The position numbers and the translations under genes were made by a program. 64,000 nucleotides of DNA from Channa striata. Its lineage: Eukaryota > Chordata > Actinopteri > Anabantiformes > Channidae. Below, in pieces: positions 1 to 10,332 of the stretch; within the stretch, counting starts at the first letter, position 1, and every line of letters starts with the position of its first letter. The notes beneath the pieces were generated by a model. It made no database searches, was not told the DNA's origin, and was given only the letters and a program-made list of their open reading frames with translations. Location of the stretch: assembly GCA_033026295.1 (NCBI GenBank), contig CM065183.1, positions 22,721,855 to 22,785,854 of the forward strand, read 5' to 3'.

Positions 1-1
1 C

Positions 2-1141
2 GGGCTGGTCGGCCGGGTGTTCGCCTTCGACGCCGTGGCCAAACCGGGGCTGGACTACGAGCTGAAGATCTTCATCGAGTACCCGAGCGGCTCCGGGAAC
101 GTGTTCTCCAGCGCCTCCGGCGTGGCCAAGCAGATGTACCAGGACTGCATGAAGGACTTCGGCCGAGGTCTGTCCTCCGGCTTTAAGTACCTGGAGTACG
201 AGAAGAAGCACGGCTCCGGGGACTGGCGTCTGCTCGGGGACTTACTGCCGGAATCCTTGCGCTTTTTCAAGGAGGGCGTGGGGGCAGAGATGCTGCCGCA
301 GCCTTACATTGACGGCAGCTACCCGCTGCTGCCCACCTCCCTGGTGCTGCCCAGCCGGGCGTTGGCTTCGGGCAGCGGGGGCAGCAGCTCCAGGGCCGGG
401 GTGCGGAAGAGGAAAGCCTCCCCGGAGCCGGACTCGGCGGACGGCGGCCTGAAGCTGACGGACGAGCAGCAGAGGCAGCAGTGGATCAACAGCCAAACCG
501 AGGCCCTCAAACTCTCCATGGCCGCGGGCTCCTTCGCGGGGCCGCCGCCGCCGCTCGGCGCCGGACACCCCGGCCGCGCTACCCCCCCGGAGTCCGCAGC
601 GCCTCCGCAGAACGGACAGTCCCCGATGGCCGCGCTCATGTCAGTGGCGGACACGCTCGGGAACGCGCACTCTCCCAGCAAGGACCGAGACTCCGTCCAC
701 TCCACCACCTCCTCCTCCCGACACAACAGCAGCAGCCCGGTGTCCCCCGCCTCCGTGTCCGGACAGAGGCGCCTCTCTTCGCGCAACGGAGACCTGGGCC
801 TGTCGGCGTCCTCTCAGGCCGCAGGTAGCATGGACCAGGTGCACCCGCAGACCGTGCCCGACTCCCCGATGGCCAACAGCGGGCCTCTGTGCTGCACCAT
901 CTGCCACGAACGGTTGGAGGACACGCACTTCGTGCAGTGTCCCTCCGTCCCCAGCCACAAATTCTGTTTCCCCTGCTCCAGGGAGAGCATCAAGGCTCAG
1001 GGAGCGTCCGGGGAGGTGTACTGCCCCAGCGGGGAGAAGTGCCCCCTGGTCGGCTCCAACGTGCCGTGGGCCTTCATGCAGGGGGAGATAGCCACCATCC
1101 TGGCTGGAGATGTGAAGGTAAAGAAGGAGAGAGACCCCTGA
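2..1141 (+). CDS. irf2bpl: Interferon regulatory factor 2-binding protein-like (IRF2BPL), 3' part, cut by window edge
   Basis: The open frame runs in from the left edge (first full codon at base 2), so the start codon, N-terminal zinc finger and Gln-rich region lie outside the window. Visible are the conserved block with the DFGRGLSSGFKYLEYEKKHG motif, an RKRKASPEP basic/Ser-Pro stretch, a Ser/Pro-rich linker, and a C-terminal C3HC4-type RING (about bases 890-1050) beginning CCTICHERLED. The protein ends KVKKERDP just before a TGA. The family (IRF2BP1, IRF2BP2, IRF2BPL) consists of nuclear transcriptional co-regulators; IRF2BPL has also been reported as an E3 ligase. The final P, the MDQVHPQ stretch before the RING and the chr14-like neighbours favour IRF2BPL over IRF2BP2. 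No intron is seen, as expected for this mostly single-exon family. IRF2BP2 is the main alternative. Confidence 0.93.
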   Translation, partial: GLVGRVFAFDAVAKPGLDYELKIFIEYPSGSGNVFSSASGVAKQMYQDCMKDFGRGLSSGFKYLEYEKKHGSGDWRLLGDLLPESLRFFKEGVGAEMLPQPYIDGSYPLLPTSLVLPSRALASGSGGSSSRAGVRKRKASPEPDSADGGLKLTDEQQRQQWINSQTEALKLSMAAGSFAGPPPPLGAGHPGRATPPESAAPPQNGQSPMAALMSVADTLGNAHSPSKDRDSVHSTTSSSRHNSSSPVSPASVSGQRRLSSRNGDLGLSASSQAAGSMDQVHPQTVPDSPMANSGPLCCTICHERLEDTHFVQCPSVPSHKFCFPCSRESIKAQGASGEVYCPSGEKCPLVGSNVPWAFMQGEIATILAGDVKVKKERDP

Positions 1142-4100
1142 GGGGAGCAGTCGGCAGCTTGAACTCCGGCTTTCAGAAACACACAGTGAACCGTTCGGGG
1201 GCCGGGGGCCGGGGGCCGGGGGGGGGTCTGCTGCTGCTGCTGCTGCTGAGCCTTGGAACCGGATTTTCTCTGGGAGGGAAACGCGTTTCGTCTGTGGATG
1301 CTGACAGAGTGGTTTGTAATCGACAGGGCTGCGACCACGGGATCCTGACAAAATCGCTGGGTGTGAATATGATCTTATAATAACACTGGCGTGACGATAG
1401 ATGAATCTGAATTTTTCTTGTTTTGTGAATAAGTGAATTTATGAGCTTTTAATCTCCACCAAGCATATCACATAAAATCACACAGTTAAATGAACCAGCA
1501 TTTTATAGGGATCATTGTCACAGTAATGGAACAAGTCCAAACCAAATGTCCATCAGAGTTTCACACAGACTAAGGTGACATCTTTAAGTGGGATCTTTAA
1601 CTAAGTCTTCAAGTAGCTGAAGATGGACAAATGTGTTTTTAGCTGTTCTCTTCCTTAGAAATGTTATTTGGCAGCTCTCTGTCTGCGAGTGTTTGATCTG
1701 TAAGGACGAGACGCTCCCAGTAGAAAAGGTTTAGGCTGAAAAACCTGCGTCGGAGAGGGAACGCACGGAGTTCACCACTTATTTTATTGTTGGTTTTTAT
1801 ACTGTGAACAACCACGTCCAACACTCATACCAAATCTGTCTGATCGGCGTCATAATCGAGGTTCGCAAGAACTTTACTGATCTCAGAAGAACTTGAGCCA
1901 CTTAAATAAAACCCAACATAAAATCAAAGAACTGGGTCGAACAGTAGTCGTGTTCAGTGTGAGCCGGTGATGTAGAATAACCGCTGTCCATCTGGAGGGT
2001 CAGGCCCTCGACCCCTATTGTATTAATCAAGGAATGAATCCACTTGGTAATTTTATATTGTTACCAATTTTTGGACTTGACATAAAAACACGGATCACCT
2101 GCAACATTAACACCAACAAGTCGATTCTATATAAACGTATGATGAAGTAATGAGGTCGGCACATAAAGTGGGTAAAGTCAGCATCCAATAGTGACCTTTG
2201 ATCCGTAGTTTTTAAGATTACTATTCATATTTTGCCATAATTACCGGACTCATTATTGTTAAAAATCCACGGTTTTGTTTAGTGGAGTACTTGTACAAAA
2301 TGTAGATGATCTGTTTCGTAGCTTCTTCTGTTTAGACCAATGCTTTTTTCGGCCACTTTTACTTGTGTGTTGCGTTTGTGTACTTCTACCACCTCGACAC
2401 ACTGTGGCTGAGTGTCCGTGCAGGGGCTTCGTCCTTTAGAGGACGCAGTCTAAGCCATCTTGGAAGGCACGTTGCTACCGTAGACTGAAGCAGAAGTGTT
2501 GGTCCCGTTTGAAGCCGCCTTTGAAATGGGCCTGGTGGTGACGGCGGGAAGCAGCCTTCGAAGGACACGGTCCCTGAATTGAGACACATTTAGCGTATGC
2601 CCTTTGGCTGTGCAGCCATGCTGAACCTTGTCCTCCGAGACGTTGTTAGGAGCGCTGGTGTTAATGCACGTGTTCGGTTCTGTGTGTGGAAGTGTGTTTG
2701 CAGCGACTTTGCTTTATTTCACTAATTGGACCAAGACATTTCCTATAACAACCAGCAGTGTCCAGCAGTTTACTGCATACAGAGCTCAAAGTTGAAGACA
2801 CCTTCTGTCCAAGTCTAAAGTAAATAATAAACCAATAATTTCAATACTCAAAAGTAGATCAGAAGAACTTTTGATTGGTGTCCACTTATGAAAATTTGCA
2901 TTTCTTAAAGAACTGTCTGTCCAATAAAACTCCTCTAAACATCACCAGCTGCATTCTCCCAACACCGATTAGTCCCAAATTACAATAAACATACGTGGAA
3001 ACTAAACAACGTGGAGAATAATCTTCAACACACAACCAGCAATAGAAGATTCACGCCTCAGTCATCGTTGTCCTCATCGTGTTTTCACTGCAGGACGGAA
3101 ACCCAGAAACAGCTTTAGCCAGGGACGGTGAGGTCCTGACCAAAATAAATCTAGTTAATAAGTCTAGTTCCTGTTTACGTACTAGATATGAAGCCATGTT
3201 TAGACGCTTGAAAACACTTTTTAAGTGACTAGTTCAGAGCTTCAATGGTAAACGAGTTATTTACGGACAGGCCTTGAAAACAGCCTTTGAACACATATTT
3301 AAAGCAGGTGGTTAGCGCTGACACCTCACAGCTACAAGGTCCTTGGAATCCTTGGTCAACTGCAGCCGTCTGCGTGGAGTTTGTCGTGTTCATGTGCCCG
3401 TGTTTGAGTGTGTCGTCTCACTTTCGTACCGCAGTCCAAAAGCATGAGTGTTAACTGGTGACTCCAAATTGACGGTCGGCATGAGTGTGTGTGTCCGTGC
3501 ACTACTCTGTGTTTTCCCCTCACACAAGATAAGTGAATACTGATAATAGATATAAACCGTGTTGTTTAAAAATGGAGGCATGTAGTTGGCCTCGTGATGC
3601 TCAGACGTACACAGTGAAAACTGAATGACTCTGTCATGTTGATCCACCTTCACCAGTGTGGTCCTTACTCTGAGCAGCTCACTTCTTACTCACACAAGTA
3701 TAATCAATAAAACATTTCTGTAGTTTATTTTCATTTAAACTAGACCTGAATAACAACAATGGAATCAGCTGTCTGATAATTAAGTGATTAAAATTGATAA
3801 TTGATTAACTAGTGGTTTAAGATGGGAAAAGTGCTAGTTATTTCTCAGTCTTCTGTAAAAATACCTCCTGGCCATTAATTCAAGACATTTGAAGATGTCA
3901 CTGTGCCGCTGATGGACATTTGTCAATATCGTATAAAACTCACTTATTCAAAAGGTGCACGGAGACGACTCAGTTCAGACTCCGTATTCCAGTCTGACTG
4001 AGAGAACTCCTGAGTGGTGATGAACTGACGTCATCACATTTGCGACATTTTTAGGTTTATGTTGGCAAATTTCACTGGTGAAAAGTTAACATCTGTGTTC

Positions 4101-5006
4101 CTCACTTTTTTAGGTTAAAGCTTACAGACTGAGGTACACAAAAATGCAGGTGTTTTGGGTCCACAGTCCTGGAGTTTTTGGAATTGATGCAGAAATGTAG
4201 TACAATTTCCAGCTGTATTTGGTTACCCCGGTAAACGCTTAGAACGTGAGGTCGTCAAAAAGATAAGTGAAGAAGACATTCATTACTTGCAGTCCTGCTT
4301 CAGGTTATGATTTAATTTAATCAGATTAATTAGTTTTTACTGGATAAACTATGACTTATTTAGAATTTGACTTATTGGTTCTAATAAGGAGCAGTTTTCC
4401 TACCCGCTGACAGATGTAATTATTATAATGCTTATTACTACATAAACAAAATCTTTGAGAAAGTTTTTCAGTTTTTTGTCAGTGCTCGTCTGGACTCCAC
4501 CACGGTGCTAGAATGTTGTCGTCCTACTGTAATCGATGTGTAAAAGTGAACTGATCAGCGTCAGAATTATTTAAGGGGGAATAATCTGCATATGGTTATA
4601 AGTCTGCGCGTTCTATTGAATTTTTGGCCGTAGGATAATATTGGAAATGTGGATGCGACAGACAGGGCATTACGCTGTGTGGGTTTTAGGCATGGCGACA
4701 GCCCCACGGTTGGGTTTTGAGGAGAAATTAAGGTTCCCAGGCTGAGCAGCTGCAGCAAAGGACTCGTGGGGTGCAGCTTTGTGCAGAGAAGGAAACATAT
4801 AAATATTATACATGTGAATGTTTCAAAAAACAAAAGAGTTGGAGTGTTTGTGTCGTTGTGGAGGTGACAGAGGTGTGATGGTGTGACGTGTTTAAAAAGG
4901 TTCAGCGACAGCTCGCAGTCACCGTGACTTCATCATCACACCGTCTTTAAATCATGTTTGTAAAAACAATTTTCCGTTTTTATTAAAACATGTTTACTGC
5001 AATAAA
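1142..5006 (+). other. irf2bpl 3'UTR and following non-coding DNA
   Basis: AT-rich DNA after the irf2bpl stop with no convincing coding frame. AATAAA hexamers that could end the transcript occur at 1905-1910, 2826-2831, 2923-2928 and 5001-5006. The sequence alone does not show which is used, so the 3'UTR may be about 0.8 to 3.9 kb. The first 110 bases are G-rich with a CTG repeat (separate entry). The rest shows no recognised repeat or gene. Confidence 0.4.
1197..1248 (+). repeat. G-quadruplex-type G runs followed by (CTG)7 in irf2bpl 3'UTR
   Basis: Four G runs (1197-1201, 1204-1208, 1211-1215, 1218-1226) are each separated by only CC, on the same strand as the mRNA. Seven CTG units follow directly (1228-1248). 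This fits a canonical four-tract quadruplex with two-base loops. It lies 56 bases after the stop codon. Confidence 0.85.
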
Positions 5007-8000
5007 TCTTTTACTTCAGCATTTTTGTTTTTTTACAGCAACACAACAACACATTGGCCTGTTTCTGTTTTTATTTTGTAATATTTCTTGTTTCTGTAGT
5101 GACAGATGATAATAATGATACAGTGGATGAAACAAACACGTGATCTTGTAATGTGCCTTGGAGCTGAATCAGTTGTAATAAATTTCATTGGTTTGAAACT
5201 TTTCAGTGATGTGACTTTTCTGTCTGGCTGAAAGGACAGGAAGCAGTGGAACAAGTATAGTTAACTTGAAATAAATACTTTATCTACAAATTGTGACAGA
5301 AAAGCAATGCAATGAAAAAATGTAGAATAAATAAAGATGAATAGTACATGAGATCAGAAGGTGTACAAGTTCTAGTTGAAATGAAATGTAGCTGGTAACT
5401 TTAGCTACACGTAATAAAGTACAAAAGAGGCGGCTGACAGCAAGACACAGACGCGTGGACAGTATGGAAGCCGTCAGAGAAATCGTGGTCATTTAGTGCT
5501 CTAGAAAAACCAATTAATAACAGCCCTTTTCAAAAAGCAACAACTTAAACGTGTTTAAGTTGCCACCACAAGCCGTTCACAAAGGATTCAGGTGATCTGA
5601 CCCTTTAAATCCCCATGGACAAACCATTAGTTTTAATTATAATCTGAGTTGTGTAGTATAAGAACATAATTATCTGTGTCATGTTGTCAAACGGCGGCTT
5701 TACTAAATCTTCTCTCTCCATGTTACAGATGTGTTTCAGATGTGTTGCTGACGTGTAGCTGCTGCTGATCCAGAGTGGGGGTGGGGCAGGGTGGGGAGGG
5801 GACTCCTAGCGGTTGCCATGGAAACCACGGCTGCCAGCAGTATGGTAGATGAAGAATAATGTAAGAGACAGACTGCAGAGTCTTTGTCTGCAGAGCTGCT
5901 TCTTTACTGCAGTAAAAACAAGAAAATCCCAGATTGTTGTGGAGCAGTCAGGAACCAGCAGAGGAGAACTGAGCAGGCTGGATCTTTAACGGAGCAACAG
6001 TCCTAATCTTAAAACATACAGTCTTTCTATTTTATATGCAAAACGGTGAAAACCAGCCATATTTGGAGCTTTCAGCCATAGAAAAAAGACTAAATAGAGA
6101 CTAGAACTTATATTTGCAAATCAATAATTGTATGCAGCCAGTATGAAAACCCAATGCATTTTTTCCTTTCAAAAGATGCTGCACTCAACTGTCAGTCAAA
6201 ACAAACAGACAATTTCATTTCCTGTTTATGCTTGTTCTGCCACTGAACGGCACCTTCAGGGAATCCTGCAAAGATGTGAGAATTCCTGATTTTTCATGCA
6301 TGAACTGATGATTATTCCTGAACTCTTATCATAAAGCGTAACTGAGGTTACTGACTTGAAGTCTGAGGTTATGTTCAACAGCACAGATGACTGCACAAAG
6401 AGACGTGCAGAGAAAGACAATGATCCTACAAGAGATTCAAGATGTGAAAGTAAAAGTCTCAGAATCAGCAGTAATAAGTATCAGCAATCAGTAGTAGTTC
6501 TACAGTAGTTTTGTTTTTTGCTGCATTGCAGATTTTTCTCTTGGAGCATCACACACCTGGACTGTGTGTGTTAAGGTGCCCTTGGCTCAGTGCAGCAGCT
6601 TCACCGTTTGCATGCTGATTACCACACGCTCACACACAGTGGGGTTTCCATGGTGGCTTCCTGTTTAGAATTCAAGCAATCCTCGCATCACACGAGTGTG
6701 TGTTTGCTTGGGAGTGGCAGAGACACAGACATTGAACCATTTGCATAAAAACACTGTGGATGTGACCCGGCAGCATCCGAACGACTGAAACTAAAGATAA
6801 AAACCATAAGTTGGATCAGAGTCCGTGACAATACATCCCGAGTTTTTTGGTTTGCCCTGTTACATACATGTAACATGTGCTATATTGTTTTGTTTGTGGT
6901 GTCTTCATACTGCGTAGAAAGTGTTTTGCCCATGAATCTCGACCTTTGTGTGTGTTGGCAGACTTCACCATTAAAGCTGATTCTATTGTTTTATTTTCAG
7001 ACAGTTGAGATGTGGTGAAATGTATTGGATGCAGCATGGCTTCCTCTGTACGTCACTGCAGTCTATTTCCCTCCTCCTCTTCTGTTGCCGTGCAGGATGC
7101 TGTGGTTGCCGTGGTTACGTGCCTTTTGGTTAAAGCATCATCTATTCAGAAATGTGCTGTGGAAACAAAGGCCCAGAGGGAAAATGTGTCAAATGTGGAT
7201 CCACTTTCTTTTTGTCATTTAGGCCCAGTTTGTAACGTGCATCCACCCTGTGTCGCACACACTTTTTAAAGCACATCAGTGACTCTCTGGCTGAAATAGG
7301 ACCTAGGCGCTGAAGTAACATGTAAGTCTGAAAATAACTAAGCGGTTGAATTTTGACATTTACAAAATCTATGGAAATGAGCCCCTAACAGATATTCAGC
7401 AGCTCATCAGTGATGATGGCTACAGAAGAGACTCGCACCAAATTCACCTCACTGTCACAGTGTTGCCTCTGGGCCAAAAAAAAAAACAACAAAATAGCGG
7501 TAAATGACAGGATGGTAATAAATGTTCAAAGCCACCAGAGCAGGCTTATTGGTTATATCAGTCCCTTCTCCAGCTAACTAGATCAACCAGGGACTTGCAT
7601 CATCTTACATCACAATGCATCATGTGATGCTCTGAGAGGAAAATGTGACACTGCAGTAGAGGACTGCAGTGCAAAAACCCTAAGCTGGTTAGGGTTGGGG
7701 CCGTTAGAGGTTGGAGGTCAGGCGTGTGGACGTATGTGTGTTTGTCCTCTCATCGCCTCGCAGTGTTTATAGACGATGATGTCATCATTATGTTACTCCA
7801 GGCATCCCCACTAACCCCATTCTCAAGTGCCTCAACAGGATGCAGTGCTCAGTGTCTCTCTGTGTTTCTATTTTTTTCTTTCTCTCTGGCTGAAAAATGA
7901 GCTATGAGCTATTTGCCTCCGTTGTTAATTCTCCTCCTCCCCAGTTCAGACACAACCCCTCCTCCTCAGCTGACATTATCTCTCTGTCTAAGTCAGATTT

Positions 8001-8100
8001 ATTTGGTCTGTAGATCTCAGTTGAACCTTTGTCAGGATTTATTTATAAAGCAATTCCATCAATAATTCAAAAGGAGTTGAATAATATGGTTTAACATATA
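5007..8100. other. Intergenic DNA between irf2bpl and talpid3
   Basis: No coding exon could be supported. Short frames here lack homology-like sequence and splice context. The region holds an X-box-like site at 5812-5825 and otherwise unremarkable AT-rich DNA. Missing 5' exons of talpid3 would be expected here, but I could not find the conserved N-terminal coiled coil in any frame. Confidence 0.4.
5812..5825. promoter_or_regulatory. X-box-like RFX site (GTTGCCATGGAAAC)
   Basis: A 14-base imperfect palindrome close to the RFX X-box consensus (GTTGCC-AT-GGAAAC). It follows a G-rich stretch (5776-5802). It lies 3.2 kb before the proposed talpid3 start, so it could mark an alternative upstream promoter of that ciliary gene or be a chance match. 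Confidence 0.4.
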
Positions 8101-8800
8101 GGTCCACATAGTCATGCCCCATGTAGTCCTAACAGACACTCCTACGTCTTAATTTGGCTCATTTCTGTCTTGTGTTGGTTCACAGTTATCCCATTTTTAC
8201 TACACCTACAGCTCATCAAAGTCAACTTTTGGCCCAAATGGATAGTCAGAAAGGACCTGTCCAGGGTGTAACCCACCTCCCACCCAGTGACAGCTGGGAT
8301 AGGCTCCAGGGGGCCTTTGTTTTTCTCCATGTAAACAGTAAGTTGTAGAGAGAGTGAAAATTCAGACAAACCGTTTATATTATATTAGCTCACTTGGGTC
8401 TACAATTCCCGCGTGGCTTAACTTATTGGCCTTTTCTCGGTCTATAAGAAAATCCTGTTTGGAACTTAGTTCCAAATGGCTCCACATTATCCTGATCTTT
8501 ATTAGAGCCACATTTAGCCCATTTCACCCGGAAGGCTTTACATGCAGCCAAAGTGGATTGTGCTTATTCCCCATGGGTCCACATTTAGCCTTCAATAGGC
8601 CATGTGGATCTACGTTTTAGCCCACATTGGTCCAAATAGGTCTACATTTTAACATCTGGCTCTTGTGGACCCTCATTGAAGCCTTCTTAGTCCAGGCTGG
8701 GCTAGGGGGGCACATCTTGTTTAATCCAACAAACAGATTAAATTTTGCTCTTGATGGACAAGTAGATTATTTGACTCATCCCGTGTGGCCCAACGTTGTG
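8100..8800. repeat. Decayed tandem repeat built on a GGTCCACATTTTAGCCCA-like motif
   Basis: Variants of a motif reading roughly 'gg-t/c-ccacatttagccc' recur irregularly (for example near 8100, 8478, 8505, 8577, 8617 and 8636), separated by tens of bases of related sequence. The copies are too diverged to give a clean period by eye. A separate interspersed-repeat fragment interrupts the array at 8252-8311. No coding potential is seen. Confidence 0.45.
8252..8311 (-). mobile_element. Fragment of a common teleost interspersed repeat
   Basis: On the minus strand this reads CCTGGAGCCTATCCCAGCTG, then CACTGGGTGGGAGG, then a block about a 'ttacaccctggacagg' end. That is a widespread fish repeat tail, probably derived from a LINE. 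A longer copy in the opposite orientation lies at about 58,725-59,090 and contains the same 'cactgggtgggaggc' core. Confidence 0.65.
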
Positions 8801-9035
8801 CTTTGATTTTGGTATATAAATCCTCATAAAGAAATATAGTGGATAATGGGACAAAATGAAAGAAAAGGTTGAGACAGAGACACTGCATTAATTTTTAAAC
8901 ATTCATGAATTAATGTTGGCACTTAGAGAGCTGCAGAGAGGAAGGAGGGGACTAAAGAGAACTATGTCGTTCCTCTTCATGAATGAAAGTATCTCCTCAT
9001 CTCTGCTTTGTGTCGCCATGGTAAACCACCCAGCT

Positions 9036-9048
9036 GTTGCCTAGCAAC
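9036..9048. promoter_or_regulatory. Perfect palindromic X-box (RFX binding site) at the talpid3 start
   Basis: GTTGCCTAGCAAC is two perfect inverted X-box half sites (GTTGC / GCAAC) around a 3-base centre. RFX transcription factors bind such sites in promoters of ciliary genes. It lies 15 bases before the ATG proposed for talpid3, a gene required for cilium formation, so the location makes biological sense. The transcription start site is not visible from sequence. Confidence 0.75.
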
Positions 9049-9063
9049 AGCAGCATCTCCTAA

Positions 9064-10332
9064 ATGACAGAGCAGAAGGTAACAGTGGCAGCCATTTTCT
9101 CCCTGCTCTTCACATACACACTGTACTGTCCTCAGAGTGACTCTGGAGGCAGCAGCCGGTGAGGATTCTCAGCCAATGCTAATGCTGCCGCCAAAATAAT
9201 TTCTGTAAAAAGAACATTTGTACGAGCCGAATGTCGATGAGATATTGGGTTTATGGAAACCTTTTTTGCACTACTCTTTTCGCCATTTCAAAATAAGAGG
9301 ACGCAAAGGGTGCACCCAGCACTACACACTTAACGAAGGTGTTTTCTGTCCTTCTTTTGTTACTTCAGGGAAGACCGCTATCGACAAGGTGCTCTTAGTG
9401 CTACTGTGGAAACCCATACACCCGAAGAAACTCACCTGTGTCCTTCAGCCAATTACAGCCAGGAGGCAGCGAGGAGAGCCAATGAGGTGCTGATGGAGAT
9501 GGGACGTCTGAAAAGTGAGATGAAGATGCTGCTGATGGTGAGTGGACAATAAAACTAAGCAACCAATGGGGGTGCATCTCAGAATTAGGATGTGTTTACA
9601 TAAAACACCCAAGTCAGGATACCCAAGTCCCAGAAGCCTAAGAGTTTGTTGATCTGAAATCCAAGGACTTTCTATCATTCAACAGCCAGAAGACTCTCTG
9701 AGAACCATCAGTCTTCCACCAGACCATGTCCACCCCCACCAAAACCAGATGCAACAAACCAAGTCTCAAAGATCTGGATCCAAGTCCCAACAACACTACG
9801 CCCATCAGGACAAGTCTCCATCTAAAAAAGAGCAGTCTCATCAAAAGCAAACCCACAAATCCCAGTCCCACTCCAAGCAAATCCAGTCCCAGTTGTCTAA
9901 GTCCCATCAACTCTACTCCCATCAAAACCAGCCCCAATCCCATATTCAGTCACATCAAGAAATCCAGCCTAATCACAAGTACATCAATCAAACCTCTTCC
10001 CATTCCCATCCGTCACATCAAAACCAGCCCCAAGCAAACCACTTCCGGTCCCAACAATCTCAATACCAACTGCCACCATTCCACTCCCAACAAAACCTGT
10101 TTCAAGAAATCAAATCCCAACAAAATCATGTCCAGCAAACCCATTCCCAACAGCCCCAGCCTGTGCTGGTCCAGAAGAGACCTTTGGTTTCATCTATGTT
10201 GGAGGAGGCAGGTCACATTCTGCGTCAGGTTCAGAGACAGAAGAGAGTACTGGAGGAAAACCTGGAGGTTCTGCTGAGAGCAAAGACGGGAGAGGTTCTA
10301 CATTGCCAGCTGGAGGCACTGGCTGCTAACAG
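9064..10332 (+). CDS. talpid3: talpid3 exons 1-3 (proposed start, Q/S/H-rich region, coiled coil)
   Basis: Exons: 9064-9158 (proposed ATG, 95 nt), 9369-9537 and 9686-10332, with donors gtgagg, gtgagt and gtagct. Exon 1 is inferred: it is open from the ATG, ends at a good donor, and its phase (2) matches the next exon, but the encoded start (MTEQKVTVAAIF) is not recognisable. Exon 2 carries EVLMEMGRLKSEMKMLL, similar to the helical segment before the human core. Exon 3 encodes about 140 residues dominated by Gln, Ser and His (bases 9740-10165). It ends with the conserved coiled coil (from about 10,178), the part essential for TALPID3 function in other vertebrates. Exon 1 confidence is about 0.45; exons 2 and 3 are firm. 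Confidence 0.82.

Noticed and set aside
319..1380. Several long frames on both strands over irf2bpl
   Set aside because: They are by-products of GC-rich coding sequence; only the frame ending at 1141 carries the RING and conserved motifs.
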